Shown here piece after piece: positions 1 through 7,911 of a stretch of DNA of 21,648 nt. The DNA lies in the NCBI GenBank assembly GCA_039805565.1, contig JBDLTZ010000350.1:1-21648 (forward strand). Reading direction: 5' to 3'. The position numbers and the translations under genes were made by a program. The DNA is from CALJIC01 sp039805565. GTDB taxonomy: Bacteria > Chloroflexota > Chloroflexia > Chloroflexales > Roseiflexaceae. Numbering within the stretch: the stretch's first letter is position 1; each line of letters opens with the position of its first letter. The notes below the pieces were generated by a model that saw only the letters and a program-made list of their open reading frames with translations, made no database searches and was not told where the DNA came from.

Positions 1-1706
1 TCGCCGAACGTGGCGAGCGCCCGCGCCCCCTCGAGGCGCACCACCTCGCACCACAGGTCGCACGCGCCCGAGAGCGACGACCCCTCTGTGGCCTGGAGGG
101 TATTGCGCTCGCCCGGCAGCAGCGGGTCAACCTCCTCGACCCACACGCCCAGCGCGCGGCGCAGCGGCCCTGGCGAGCCGCCCAGCCAGGCGCGCCCGTC
201 CTCGCCCACGATTGCGCTGAAGAAGGTGGTCAGGAGCGTCCCGCCGCCCTGCACGAAGCGCTCGATCGCCGCCGCCTGCTCCTCGCTCAGCATGTGCAGC
301 AGCGGCGCCACCACCAGCTTGTAGCCGTCGAGCGGCGTGTCCGGCGAGACCACATCCACCGCGATGTTGTGCGCCCAGAGCGCCGCGAAGGCCCGCGTCG
401 CCTCCTCCATGTAGGAGATGCCCGAGCTGAGCCCGGGGTACTCCACCGCCCACCAGCTCGGCCAGCTGAACAGCAGTGCCGCGTCGGCCGGGACGCGCGC
501 GCCGAGCGTCTGCGCGCCAAGCGCCTTCAGCTCCGCCCCGAGCGCCGCCACCTCCTTGAACACGCGCGTCTGGTCGCTGCCGGCGTGGCTGACGACCGCG
601 CCGTGGTGCATCTCGGACGACCCGCGCGACTGGCGCCACTGGAAGTACATGACGCTGTCGGCACCCTGGGCCACCGCCTGGTAGCTCTGCAGGCGCATCT
701 CGCCCGGCCGCTTGAGCGGGTTGAACGGCCGCCACTGGGTCTGGCTGGGGGTCTGCTCGAGCAGCATCCAGGGCTGGCCGCGCTTCAGGCCGCGCATGAC
801 CGAGTGGCGGAAGGCCACGTTGGCCGGCGGCTCGCCCTTGGCGGGGTACGAGTCCCAGGCGATGATGTCGAGGTGCGGCGCCCAGGAGGCGTAGTCCAGC
901 CCCTTGATCAGGCCGTGGAAGTTGGTCATCACCGGCACGTCGGGCGTCACCTCGCGCAGCGCGTCGGCCTCGCCCCGGTAGCACTCCAGGTTCATATCCG
1001 ACATGAAGCGCTGGTAGTCCAGGATGAGCCCCTGCATGCTGCGCTCGCCGATCTGGAGCGGCGGCTCGATCTGCGACCAGTCGGTGAAGGTGTGGCTCCA
1101 GAAGGGCGTGACCCAGGCGGCGTTGAGCGCCGCGAGCGTGCCGTAGCGCGCCTCAAGCCACGCGCGGAAGCGCGCGGCGCAGCGCTCGCAGAAGCAGTGC
1201 GGCCCGTACTCGTTGCTGACGTGCCAGATCAGCAGGGCCGGGTGGTCGCGGTAGCGCTCTGCCAGCCTGCGCGCGATCCCCTGCGAGAGGCGCCGGAAGT
1301 CCGGGCTGGTGGGGCAGAAGTTCATGCGGGCGCCGTGCCGCTGCCGGAGCCCCTGGGCGTTCACCGGCAGCACGTCGGGGTAGGCCTGCGAGAGCCAGGC
1401 CGGCTGCGCGGCGGTGGCGGTGGCGAGGCAGGCGCGGATGCCGTTCTGGTGCAGCAGGTCCAGCAGGCGGTCCAGCCAGCCAAAGGTGAAGATATCCTCG
1501 GACGGCTGGAGCTCGGTCCAGCTGAAGACGGCGACGGTGGCGACGTTGACGCCGGCGGCGCGCATCAGGCGCATGTCGTCCAGCCAGACCGACTCCTCGG
1601 CGTAGCCCATCGCAGTGGTCCACTGCTCGGGGTTGTAGTCGGCGCCGAAGAGGACGCCGGGGAAGGCCGACGACGGCCACGGGCGGGGGGTGTCCTGGAG
1701 TGCCAT
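1..1706 (-). CDS. Beta-galactosidase, glycoside hydrolase family 42 (partial, 3' end outside window)
   Basis: Hydrolyses terminal beta-D-galactosides and probably acts on oligosaccharides in the cytoplasm, since no signal peptide is seen. The frame starts at ATG 1706 behind a GAGGAA ribosome site and stays open to the left edge, giving about 568 residues. GH42 enzymes usually have 650-690, so roughly 100 C-terminal residues are missing. The GH42 start is clear (FGADYNPEQW near residue 21). The likely acid/base is Glu166 in WHVSNEYGPHCFC, followed by the Cys cluster that binds zinc in many GH42 enzymes. The likely nucleophile is Glu317 in MLLEQTPS. After about residue 390 comes the trimerisation-type domain (LVVAPLLHMLSEEQ, GGGTLL). 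No promoter was recognised; the ribosome site overlaps the stop codon of a gene remnant. With the rhamnosidase and esterase nearby it fits plant cell-wall glycan use (inference). Family certain; substrate not. Confidence 0.93.
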   Translation of the reverse strand, partial: MALQDTPRPWPSSAFPGVLFGADYNPEQWTTAMGYAEESVWLDDMRLMRAAGVNVATVAVFSWTELQPSEDIFTFGWLDRLLDLLHQNGIRACLATATAAQPAWLSQAYPDVLPVNAQGLRQRHGARMNFCPTSPDFRRLSQGIARRLAERYRDHPALLIWHVSNEYGPHCFCERCAARFRAWLEARYGTLAALNAAWVTPFWSHTFTDWSQIEPPLQIGERSMQGLILDYQRFMSDMNLECYRGEADALREVTPDVPVMTNFHGLIKGLDYASWAPHLDIIAWDSYPAKGEPPANVAFRHSVMRGLKRGQPWMLLEQTPSQTQWRPFNPLKRPGEMRLQSYQAVAQGADSVMYFQWRQSRGSSEMHHGAVVSHAGSDQTRVFKEVAALGAELKALGAQTLGARVPADAALLFSWPSWWAVEYPGLSSGISYMEEATRAFAALWAHNIAVDVVSPDTPLDGYKLVVAPLLHMLSEEQAAAIERFVQGGGTLLTTFFSAIVGEDGRAWLGGSPGPLRRALGVWVEEVDPLLPGERNTLQATEGSSLSGACDLWCEVVRLEGARALATFG

Positions 1707-1717
1707 GGTTCGTTTCC

Positions 1718-1840
1718 TCAGCTACTTGTGTTGAGCGGGAGGCGGCAGGTCATCACGAGCTCCGCGCCCGCGTCGAAGCGCGCCAGCGTGGTGTACAGCC
1801 GCACGTCGGCCTCGGTGAGCTGACCACCCACCAGATAGCT
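1718..1840 (-). pseudogene. Remnant of a glutathione S-transferase / glutathionyl-hydroquinone reductase gene
   Basis: A 40-codon stretch reads SYLVGGQLTEADVRLYTTLARFDA and then loses similarity before a TGA at 1718. The motif L-T-E-A-D-x-R-L-x-T-T-L-x-R-F-D is typical of the C-terminal helical domain of the YqjG/ECM4 class of glutathionyl-hydroquinone reductases. An in-frame TGA lies immediately upstream (1841-1843) and no start codon or thioredoxin-fold half is present, so this is a fragment and not a gene. It ends a few bases before the GH42 start, and the GH42 ribosome site overlaps its stop. The family match is from memory of the motif. Confidence 0.6.
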
Positions 1841-1981
1841 TCACGCGGGCTCGTCAACAATGACGCCCGTACCCTCCGGCAGCGGGTAGAACTAAGCCTT
1901 CTCGGTGGTCACGCACGGCTTTCTGATGACCTCAGGCTCGAGCCTGTGGCGTTTCGCTCGCGCGAGGCGCCCGCCTCTGCA

Positions 1982-1990
1982 TGCTACAAT
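1982..1990 (+). promoter_or_regulatory. Extended -10 promoter for the alpha/beta hydrolase gene
   Basis: TGCTACAAT is an extended -10 element (TG-n-TACAAT, hexamer 1985-1990). No convincing -35 is found at the usual distance. It lies 37 bases before the chosen GTG start, which leaves a leader of about 30 nt. Confidence 0.45.
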
Positions 1991-2027
1991 ACTTGCCCCC
2001 ACCCGTGGACCAATGGAGGAACCTGCC

Positions 2028-3095
2028 GTGCCCACCCTGAATGCCCCCTTCACGTCCGAGGCCGCGCTGCTCGAGCGCTTCGACCGCGAATCCCGCGCTA
2101 TGGCCCTGCGCGCTGAGTCGCCCGCCGAGCTCGAGGTCTGGCGCGCTGAGCTGCGCGGCCGGCTGCGCGCGATCACCGGCCTCGATACGTTCGAGACCTG
2201 CCCGCTCGACCCGCGGGAGGACCCGCCAGTCGCGTGCGACGGCTACACCCGCACGCGCGTGGTGATCGCCGTGGAGCCGGGTGTTCTCATGCCGCTCTAC
2301 GTGCTGACGCCGGCGGACCTGCGTCCCGGCGAGCGGCGCCCAGTGGTGCTCGCGGCGCACGGCCACGACGGCGGCGGCAAGGAGTCGGTCGCCGGGCGCG
2401 GTGAGATCCCCGAGGTCGCGTGGGCGATCGAGCGGTACCGCTACGACTACGGCGTGCAGCTGGCGCGGGCGGGCTTCGTGGTGCTGTGCCCGGATGCGCG
2501 CGGCTTCGGCGAGCGGCGCGAGCGCGCGGTGCTGGCCGCCGGCGAGGCGCGCGGCAGCTCGTGCCGGGTGCTGAACAACATGGCGATGCCGCTGGGGCGG
2601 ACCGTGACCGGGATGTGGGTCTGGGACCTGATGCGGCTGATCGACTACGCCGAGACGCGAGCCGACTGCGATACGGCGCGGCTGGGGTGCGTGGGGCTCT
2701 CGGGCGGGGGCTTGCAGACGCTCTGGCTCACGGCGCTGGACGAGCGCGTGCGCTGCGCGGTGGTGAGCGGCTACTTCTACGGCTTCCGCGACGCGCTGCT
2801 GCGCCTGAGCGAGAACTGTAGCTGCAACTACGTGCCCGGGCTGTGGCAGCTGGTGGACAAGGGCGACCTGGGCGCACTCCTGGCGCCGCGACCGCTGCTA
2901 GTGGAGAGCGGCCGGCAGGACCCGCTGAACGGCGAGCGCGGTGTGGTGAATGTGACGGAGCAGCTCGCGATCACGGCGCGGGCCTACAGCCTACTGGGCG
3001 CCACCGAGCATCTGGCGCACCACGTCTTCGAGGGCGAGCACCGCTGGGACGGCGCGCGCACCACCGCGTGGCTGCGTCACTGGCTCGCGGCGTAG
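2028..3095 (+). CDS. Alpha/beta hydrolase (dienelactone hydrolase / acetyl-xylan-esterase-like)
   Basis: A 355-residue serine hydrolase that probably cleaves esters in the cytoplasm; no signal peptide is seen. The fold is shown by VVLAAHGHDGG (oxyanion region), the nucleophile elbow GLSGGG with Ser225, Asp298 in ESGRQDPLN, and His338 in FEGEHRW, so the catalytic triad is complete and in order. I chose the GTG at 2028 because GGAGG lies 8 bases upstream; an in-frame ATG at 2013 would overlap that site and add five residues. The extra N-terminal region of about 100 residues and the long insert before the elbow (DARGFGERRER) resemble large-lid members such as acetyl-xylan esterases. It is divergent from the GH42 gene, which suggests removal of acetyl or acyl groups from plant oligosaccharides (inference). 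Exact substrate unknown. Confidence 0.85.
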   Translation: MPTLNAPFTSEAALLERFDRESRAMALRAESPAELEVWRAELRGRLRAITGLDTFETCPLDPREDPPVACDGYTRTRVVIAVEPGVLMPLYVLTPADLRPGERRPVVLAAHGHDGGGKESVAGRGEIPEVAWAIERYRYDYGVQLARAGFVVLCPDARGFGERRERAVLAAGEARGSSCRVLNNMAMPLGRTVTGMWVWDLMRLIDYAETRADCDTARLGCVGLSGGGLQTLWLTALDERVRCAVVSGYFYGFRDALLRLSENCSCNYVPGLWQLVDKGDLGALLAPRPLLVESGRQDPLNGERGVVNVTEQLAITARAYSLLGATEHLAHHVFEGEHRWDGARTTAWLRHWLAA

Positions 3096-3115
3096 GGAGG
3101 CGGGAGCCCCAGGCG

Positions 3116-3149
3116 TATAATACGTCTGCGCCGCCCGCGGGCGTATCAT
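3116..3149 (+). promoter_or_regulatory. Two candidate -10 elements before the YciI-like gene
   Basis: A consensus TATAAT (3116-3121) and a TATCAT (3144-3149) both occur in the 77-bp gap, each inside a similar GGCGTAT context. No clear -35 accompanies either. The second is 24 bases from the ATG. They suggest that yciI-GNAT has its own start site and is not only read through from the hydrolase gene. Confidence 0.4.
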
Positions 3150-3172
3150 ACTAGCGCTGGGAGACCCACGCC

Positions 3173-3469
3173 ATGAACTACTATGTTCTGATCTACTCCG
3201 TGGTGGACGACTACGTCAGGCGGCGGGCGCCGTTCCGCGACGAGCACCTGCGGCTCGCGCGTGAGGCGCTGGGCCGCGGCGAGCTCGTCATGGGCGGGGC
3301 GCTGGCCGAGCCGGCCGACCGCGCGCTGCTGCTGTTTCGCGCCGCCGACCGCGCGGTCGTCGAGGCGTTCGTGCGGAGCGACCCGTACGTGGCCAACGGC
3401 CTCGTCGTGAGCTGGGAGATTCGGCCGTGGACGGTGGTCGTCGGCGGCGAGCCGGCGGGGAGTCTGTGA
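3173..3469 (+). CDS. YciI-like protein (YCII domain)
   Basis: A 98-residue single-domain protein of the YciI/ferredoxin-like alpha+beta family. Family features visible are the first strand YYVLIYSVVDDY, the conserved His in FRDEHLRLA (about residue 24), the second strand GELVMGGALAEPADRALLLFRA, and the conserved Asp in VRSDPYVANGLV followed by the C-terminal strand. The His and Asp are the residues proposed to form the active site in YciI proteins, whose physiological role is mostly unknown. It starts at ATG 3173 with GGGAG about 10 bases upstream. Its TGA shares a base with the ATG of the GNAT gene, so the two are translationally coupled. Function beyond the family is not assignable. Confidence 0.85.
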   Translation: MNYYVLIYSVVDDYVRRRAPFRDEHLRLAREALGRGELVMGGALAEPADRALLLFRAADRAVVEAFVRSDPYVANGLVVSWEIRPWTVVVGGEPAGSL

Positions 3470-4002
3470 TGACGGCGCTCGTGACGCGCCCGCTGCGGCG
3501 CGATGAGGTTGAGACGGTGTGGTCGATCGACCGCTCCGAGGTGATTGAGCGAATCTACGTGATGCGCGATGGCGCGCTGGAGCTGAAGCCGGCCTTCTTC
3601 GATGTGCGCGGCTGGCCGCCGAACGAGGACGCGATCTACACGCCGCAGCTCTACGCGGCCTTCGACCGCGGCGCGACCTTCACCGGCGTCTTCGACGGGG
3701 CCCAGCTGGCGGCAGTGGCGGTGGTGGATACGAAGCCGGTGGGAGTGGCGCGCGACCTGGTGCAGCTGCTGTTCCTGCACGTTGGCCGCCTCTACCGCGA
3801 CCGGGGGCTGGGCGCGGAGCTGTTCGAGCAGGCGAGGGGGATCGCCCGCGAGCGCGGTGCCCGCGGGCTGTACGTGTCGGCGACCCCCTCGGAGCACACG
3901 GTCCGGTTCTACACGCGCATGGGGTGTCGCGTGCTGGCTGAGCCGGACCCGGAGCTGTTCGCGGACGAGCCGGAGGATATTCATTTTGAGTGCCCGGTGT
4001 GA
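3469..4002 (+). CDS. GNAT-family N-acetyltransferase
   Basis: A 177-residue acetyl-CoA-dependent acetyltransferase. The acetyl-CoA loop is visible as Y-R-D-R-G-L-G-A-E-L (R-x-x-G-x-G motif), preceded by the beta4 strand VQLLFLHVGRLY and followed by ARGLYVSATPSEHTVRFYTRMGCR, the usual strand 5 and helix 4 region. The N-terminal half has a long loop (YVMRDGALELKPAFFDVRGWPP) that probably forms the acceptor pocket. The start at ATG 3469 overlaps the YciI stop by one base; GTG 3466 is an alternative. It ends within a perfect hairpin shared with the convergent rhamnosidase gene. The acceptor substrate cannot be told from sequence; no link to rhamnose metabolism is evident. Confidence 0.88.
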   Translation: MTALVTRPLRRDEVETVWSIDRSEVIERIYVMRDGALELKPAFFDVRGWPPNEDAIYTPQLYAAFDRGATFTGVFDGAQLAAVAVVDTKPVGVARDLVQLLFLHVGRLYRDRGLGAELFEQARGIARERGARGLYVSATPSEHTVRFYTRMGCRVLAEPDPELFADEPEDIHFECPV

Positions 4003-4022
4003 TCGCAATCACACCGGGCACT
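3989..4022. terminator. Hairpin between convergent GNAT and rhamnosidase genes
   Basis: A perfect 15-bp stem (AGTGCCCGGTGTGAT paired with its complement) with a 4-base CGCA loop. It includes the GNAT stop codon and lies 17 bases past the rhamnosidase stop, so it could end both transcripts. No U-tract follows on either side, so it may act as a 3'-end stabiliser or a weak terminator. Confidence 0.7.
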
Positions 4023-4039
4023 GTTGGAGATGGGGGGCA

Positions 4040-6907
4040 TTAGGCCCGGTCGAACGCCCCCGCGAGGGCCGACTCGAGCTCGGGCTCGAGCACGCCGGCG
4101 GTGGGCATCAGCGCGAGCGCCTGCCGCAGCGTGACGTCGTCCCGGCCGGCCATGCGCTCCAGTATCCCCACTGCCGTCGCGGGCATGCGCTCGCGCATAA
4201 GCTCGAGCAGCGCCGCGAATCCCTCGCGGTCGTCCACGATCTCGGCGAACGTGCTGTCGAGCGTCAGCGGCCCGCGCGCCGCCCGCGGGTCCTGGTACGC
4301 CACCTCCCAGCGGTGCGCGCCCGGCCCGACCTCGAACGGCTCGACGCCGGGGAGAGTGACAGCGGCCGTGGCACCCTGCGGGACCAGCGCCTCCACCGTC
4401 AGGCGGCCGCCATCCAGGCGCCACGAGGACGCTGCCAGGCCGTAGGGCGTGCGATGCCGCGCGCTGGCGTGCGTCAGCCCGCCGCCGACGTGCGGCTGGA
4501 TGGCGATGCGACGGTAGCCGGGGGCCGCGGACGCGAGCCCGGCCACCACGCGGTGCAGCCAGTCGGCCACGGCGCCGAGCGCGTAGTGGTTGAACGACGT
4601 CATCTCGCCGGGGTTGACTGAGCCGTCCGGCAGCATGCTGTCCCAGCGCTCCCAGATCGTGGTGGCGCCCATGGTCACGGGGTAGAGCCACGAGGGGCAG
4701 CCGCGCTCGGTGATCAGGCGGAACGCGGCCTCGTGCTCGCCGACGCTGCTCAGCGCGTCGCAGACCAGCGGCGTGCCGACGAAGCCGGTGCTGATGCGGT
4801 AGCGCTCCTGCCGCAGCAGGCTCGCCAGCCGCCGCCCGGCGTGGCGCCGCTGGGACTCATCGCGCAGCAGGGCGAACTCGATCGCCAGCGAGTAGGCAGT
4901 GGCCGAGTCGCCGAGCACGCGCCCGTTCGGAGTGGCATACTCGCGGCAGAACGCTTCGCGCACCTCGGCGGCCAGCGCCAGATATGTCGCCTCCTCCTCG
5001 GCCCGCCCAAGCACCCCCGCCGCCAGCCCCACCAGCTCGGCCGAGCGGGCGAAGTAGGCCGTGGCGACGACGTGCGGGCTGGTGCGCGCGGCGGCCGGGT
5101 TGTCCGGCGGCGCGCTCGGGTCGAGCCAGTCGCCGAACTGGAAGCCGGTGTCCCATAGCCGCGAGGGGCCGGCCTTCTCCACCAGCAGGTCCACCCAGGC
5201 GCGCATGCTGTCGAACTGCGCCGCCAGGATGCCCGTGTCGCCGTAGCGCTGGTAGAGCACCCACGGCACCACGGCGGCCGCGTCGCCCCAGGCGGCGGCA
5301 GGCGGGGTCGGCCGCTCCATCACCGTGGGGACCACGAAAGGCACGACGCCGAGGGCGTGCTGTTCGGCGGCCAGGTCGGCCAGCCAGGACTGGAGGAAGC
5401 CGGCGCTGTCGTAGAGGAAGCTGGCGGTAGGCGAGAACACCTGGATGTCGCCGGTCCACCCCAGGCGCTCGTCGCGCTGCGGGCAGTCGGTCGGGATGTC
5501 GAGGAAGTTGCCGCGCATGCTCCAGATGACGTTCTCGTGCAGCCGGTTGATCAGCGGGTCGGAGCTCTCGAACCAGCCGGTGCGCGCGAGGTCCGAGTGG
5601 ACCACCACGGCGCGCAGGTCGTCGGGCTGGAGCTCGCCCGGCCAGCCCTCGATCTCCGCGTAGCGGAAGCCGTGGAAGGTGAAGCGCGGCTCGTAGGTCT
5701 CGGCCTCGCCGCCGCGCAGGGTGTAGCGGTCGATAGCGGCGGCGTAGCGCAGCGGGCGGATGGCGAGCTCGCCGTGCTCGAGCACCTCGGCGTGGCGCAG
5801 GGTGATCGTCTGGCCGGCCTGGCCGCGCACGGTGAGCCGCAGCCAGCCCACCAGGTTCTGCCCGAAGTCCACGAGCGTGCGGCCGGAGGGGGAGGTGAAG
5901 ATCGAGACCGGCGCGATCTCCTCGATGCGGCGCACCGGCGGCCCCGACGGCGCGACGAGCGTGCCGAGGTCGTAGTCCACCAGGCGCACCCCCGACCAGT
6001 CGCCGTCGTCGTACGCGGCGGTGGCCCAGTCCGGGCGCTCGAGCCGCGCGTCGTAGGTCTCGCCGTCGTAGATCTCGCTCGCCAGGATCGGCCCCGTGGC
6101 GGCGCGCCATGAGCCATCGCTGACGACGCGCTCGCTGGTGCCGTCGGCGTAGGTGATCTCGAGCTGCGCCAGGAGCGCGGCGTGCTCGCCGTAGATGTTG
6201 CGCCGCCCCGAGCCGAAGCCGAGCCGGCCGCGGAACCAGCCCTCGCCGATCATGGCCCCGATCGCGTTGCGCCCCGGCCGCAGCAGCCCGGTCACGTTGA
6301 AGGTCTGGTAGCGTAGCCGGTGGTGGTAGCTGGTCCAGCCCGGCGCCAGGACCGCGTCGCCCACCGGCTGGCCGTTGATCTGGGCCTCGTAGATGCCGAG
6401 GGCGGTGATGTAGAGGCGAGCCTGCGCCACCTCACCGCGCACCTCGAAGGCGCGGCGGAGCATGGGCGCCGGCTGCGGCGTACTGGTGTCCTCGTCCCAG
6501 TCGGGCGCGGCGAAGCGTGCGCTCCAGTCCGATGTGCTCAGCAGCCCGGCCTCAGCGGTGGCGGGCGCGCTCCAGGCCGAGGGCTGGCCGTCGGCGCCCC
6601 AGGCGCGCACGCGCACCGTCACCCGCTCGCGCGAGGCCAGCGGTGCGAAGGGCCAGGGCACCAGCACTGACTCGCCCGACTCGACCCGGCCGCTCGCGCG
6701 GGTGGCGCCGTCCGCGTCGCTGGCCTCGACCTCGTAGCCGGCCTGGCGCCACCCCTCGGGCGCGCTGGCGACGACCCACGAGAGGCGCGGGGTCGCCACG
6801 CCAATCCCGAGCGTGTCCGCCAGATGCTCGAAGCGCAGGTCGGCGAGGGTGGCGCTGTCCTGCGACGTGGCCGTCTCCCGCGGCGTACTGGTCTCGATCT
6901 GTGACAT
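4040..6907 (-). CDS. Alpha-L-rhamnosidase, glycoside hydrolase family 78
   Basis: Releases L-rhamnose from rhamnosides and rhamnogalacturonan-type oligosaccharides; no signal peptide, so probably cytoplasmic. 955 residues with the full GH78 layout: an N-terminal Fn3-like domain (RFEHLADTLGIGVATPRLSW), a beta-sandwich with LYITALGIYEAQINGQPVG and APGWTSYHHRLRYQTFNVT, a second sandwich, then the (alpha/alpha)6 barrel. The acidic catalytic cluster is DCPQRDERLGWTGD with Glu480, and the second catalytic Glu is Glu753 in TTIWERWDS. FGDWLDP and NPGEMTSFNHYALG are further family blocks. The start at ATG 6907 has AAGGAA upstream. It is last in the leftward operon, 89 bp after the permease gene. After the usual C-terminal sandwich there are about 80 extra residues with helical character (LTLDSTFAEIVDD to FDRA). 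Family certain. Confidence 0.96.
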   Translation of the reverse strand: MSQIETSTPRETATSQDSATLADLRFEHLADTLGIGVATPRLSWVVASAPEGWRQAGYEVEASDADGATRASGRVESGESVLVPWPFAPLASRERVTVRVRAWGADGQPSAWSAPATAEAGLLSTSDWSARFAAPDWDEDTSTPQPAPMLRRAFEVRGEVAQARLYITALGIYEAQINGQPVGDAVLAPGWTSYHHRLRYQTFNVTGLLRPGRNAIGAMIGEGWFRGRLGFGSGRRNIYGEHAALLAQLEITYADGTSERVVSDGSWRAATGPILASEIYDGETYDARLERPDWATAAYDDGDWSGVRLVDYDLGTLVAPSGPPVRRIEEIAPVSIFTSPSGRTLVDFGQNLVGWLRLTVRGQAGQTITLRHAEVLEHGELAIRPLRYAAAIDRYTLRGGEAETYEPRFTFHGFRYAEIEGWPGELQPDDLRAVVVHSDLARTGWFESSDPLINRLHENVIWSMRGNFLDIPTDCPQRDERLGWTGDIQVFSPTASFLYDSAGFLQSWLADLAAEQHALGVVPFVVPTVMERPTPPAAAWGDAAAVVPWVLYQRYGDTGILAAQFDSMRAWVDLLVEKAGPSRLWDTGFQFGDWLDPSAPPDNPAAARTSPHVVATAYFARSAELVGLAAGVLGRAEEEATYLALAAEVREAFCREYATPNGRVLGDSATAYSLAIEFALLRDESQRRHAGRRLASLLRQERYRISTGFVGTPLVCDALSSVGEHEAAFRLITERGCPSWLYPVTMGATTIWERWDSMLPDGSVNPGEMTSFNHYALGAVADWLHRVVAGLASAAPGYRRIAIQPHVGGGLTHASARHRTPYGLAASSWRLDGGRLTVEALVPQGATAAVTLPGVEPFEVGPGAHRWEVAYQDPRAARGPLTLDSTFAEIVDDREGFAALLELMRERMPATAVGILERMAGRDDVTLRQALALMPTAGVLEPELESALAGAFDRA

Positions 6908-6964
6908 GGAGTCGTTCCTTGTTAGCTATGCTGTTGGTTGTGCATCGCGTTCTGATGCCCGCGA

Positions 6965-6999
6965 GCGTTCAGCGTTCAGCGTTCAGCGTTCAGCGTTCA
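6965..6999. repeat. Five tandem copies of a 7-bp unit
   Basis: GCGTTCA (TGAACGC on the coding strand) is repeated five times without mismatch in the gap between the permease and rhamnosidase genes. The first copy on the minus strand contains the TGA stop codon of the permease gene. A heptamer array of this kind can change length by slippage; in this position it would alter the spacing between the two genes and not a protein. Confidence 0.9.
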
Positions 7000-7911
7000 T
7001 CCCCGCCGCCCGAGCATATAGCGCGGGTCGAGCGCGTCGCGCAGACCGTCGGCCAGGGCGTTGAGCCCCAGCAGAAAGATCGTCATCGTGGCGCCGGGCG
7101 CGATGCCGTACCAGGGCGCCTCGCGCAGGTAGGCCCGGCTGTCGGCCAGCATCGCGCCCCACGAGGGGGTGGGCGGCTGCGCGCCGAGCCCAAGGAAGCT
7201 CAGGCCGGCCTCGAGGAACACCGCCGCCGCCATGCCGAGCGCCACCTGGGTCAGGATCGGCGCGACGGCGTTCGGCAGGACGTGGCGGAAGATGATCGGC
7301 AGGCGGCGCTGCCCGGTGACCACGGCGGCCGTCACGTACTCCTTCTCGCGCTCCACCAGCATCCCGGCCCGCGCCAGGCGTGCGTAGCTTGGCACGCTGA
7401 TGATCGCCACCGCCACCGCCACGCTCGTCAGCCCGGTGCCCGCGGCGGCCGAGACGGCGATGGCCAGCAGGACGCCGGGGAAGGCCATGAGGGTGTCCCA
7501 CACACGCATCGTCAGCGCGTCGAGCCAGCCGCCGACGTACCCGGCCACCAGTCCGCTCGACACCCCGATCGCCGCGCCGAGGCTGACGGCGGCGATGCCG
7601 ACGGTGAGCGAGATGCGCGCGCCGTAGATGATGCGGCTCAGCAGGTCGCGCCCGAGCTCATCGGTGCCGAGCAGGTAGCGCGCCGAGGGGGGCAGCAGCT
7701 CGTCGCCCGCGTGCTGCGCCACCGGGTCATACGGGGCGAGCTGCGGCGCGAGCAGGCCCACGGCCATCATCAGGCCGAGGATGGTGAGCCCGAGCAGGCC
7801 CGAGGGGCTGCGGAGGAGCCGCCGGGCGAGCTGCGCGGCCATGCCGGGGGTGGCGCGACCGCCCGCCCGATCCTGCGCCAGCGCGGCGGGTTGGTTCAGC
7901 ACTCGTCTCAT
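6997..7911 (-). CDS. ABC transporter permease, DppC/OppC type
   Basis: Second inner-membrane subunit of an oligopeptide-family ABC importer, 304 residues. It shows the family's N-terminal helix (GLLGLTILGLMMAVGLLAPQLAPYDP), the periplasmic motif YLLGTDELGRDLLSRIIYGARISL, five further hydrophobic segments, and the cytoplasmic EAA loop EYVTAAVVTGQRRLPIIFRHVLPNAVAPI, which contacts the ATPase. It ends with LDALDPRYMLG-like residues typical of DppC. The ATGA overlap with the DppB stop fixes the start at 7911. Opp-family importers of several bacteria carry oligosaccharides, so with a GH78 enzyme downstream it probably imports rhamnosyl-oligosaccharides (inference). The ATPase subunits are not encoded here. 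Confidence 0.94.
   Translation of the reverse strand: MRRVLNQPAALAQDRAGGRATPGMAAQLARRLLRSPSGLLGLTILGLMMAVGLLAPQLAPYDPVAQHAGDELLPPSARYLLGTDELGRDLLSRIIYGARISLTVGIAAVSLGAAIGVSSGLVAGYVGGWLDALTMRVWDTLMAFPGVLLAIAVSAAAGTGLTSVAVAVAIISVPSYARLARAGMLVEREKEYVTAAVVTGQRRLPIIFRHVLPNAVAPILTQVALGMAAAVFLEAGLSFLGLGAQPPTPSWGAMLADSRAYLREAPWYGIAPGATMTIFLLGLNALADGLRDALDPRYMLGRRG

Noticed and set aside
127..984. Long Arg/Ala/Gly-rich minus-strand frame inside the GH42 gene
   Set aside because: The GH42 frame has catalytic motifs throughout; the other frame is a composition effect of high-GC DNA.
294..1823. 509-codon plus-strand frame opposite GH42
   Set aside because: Low-complexity, with no ribosome site or family feature, and antisense to a clearly real gene.
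1841..1891. Short minus-strand peptide YPLPEGTGVIVDEPA before the transferase remnant
   Set aside because: Possibly the tail of another gene, but too short to assign and bounded by stops.
6965..6999. CRISPR-like array
   Set aside because: Units are 7 bp with no spacers; a simple tandem repeat.
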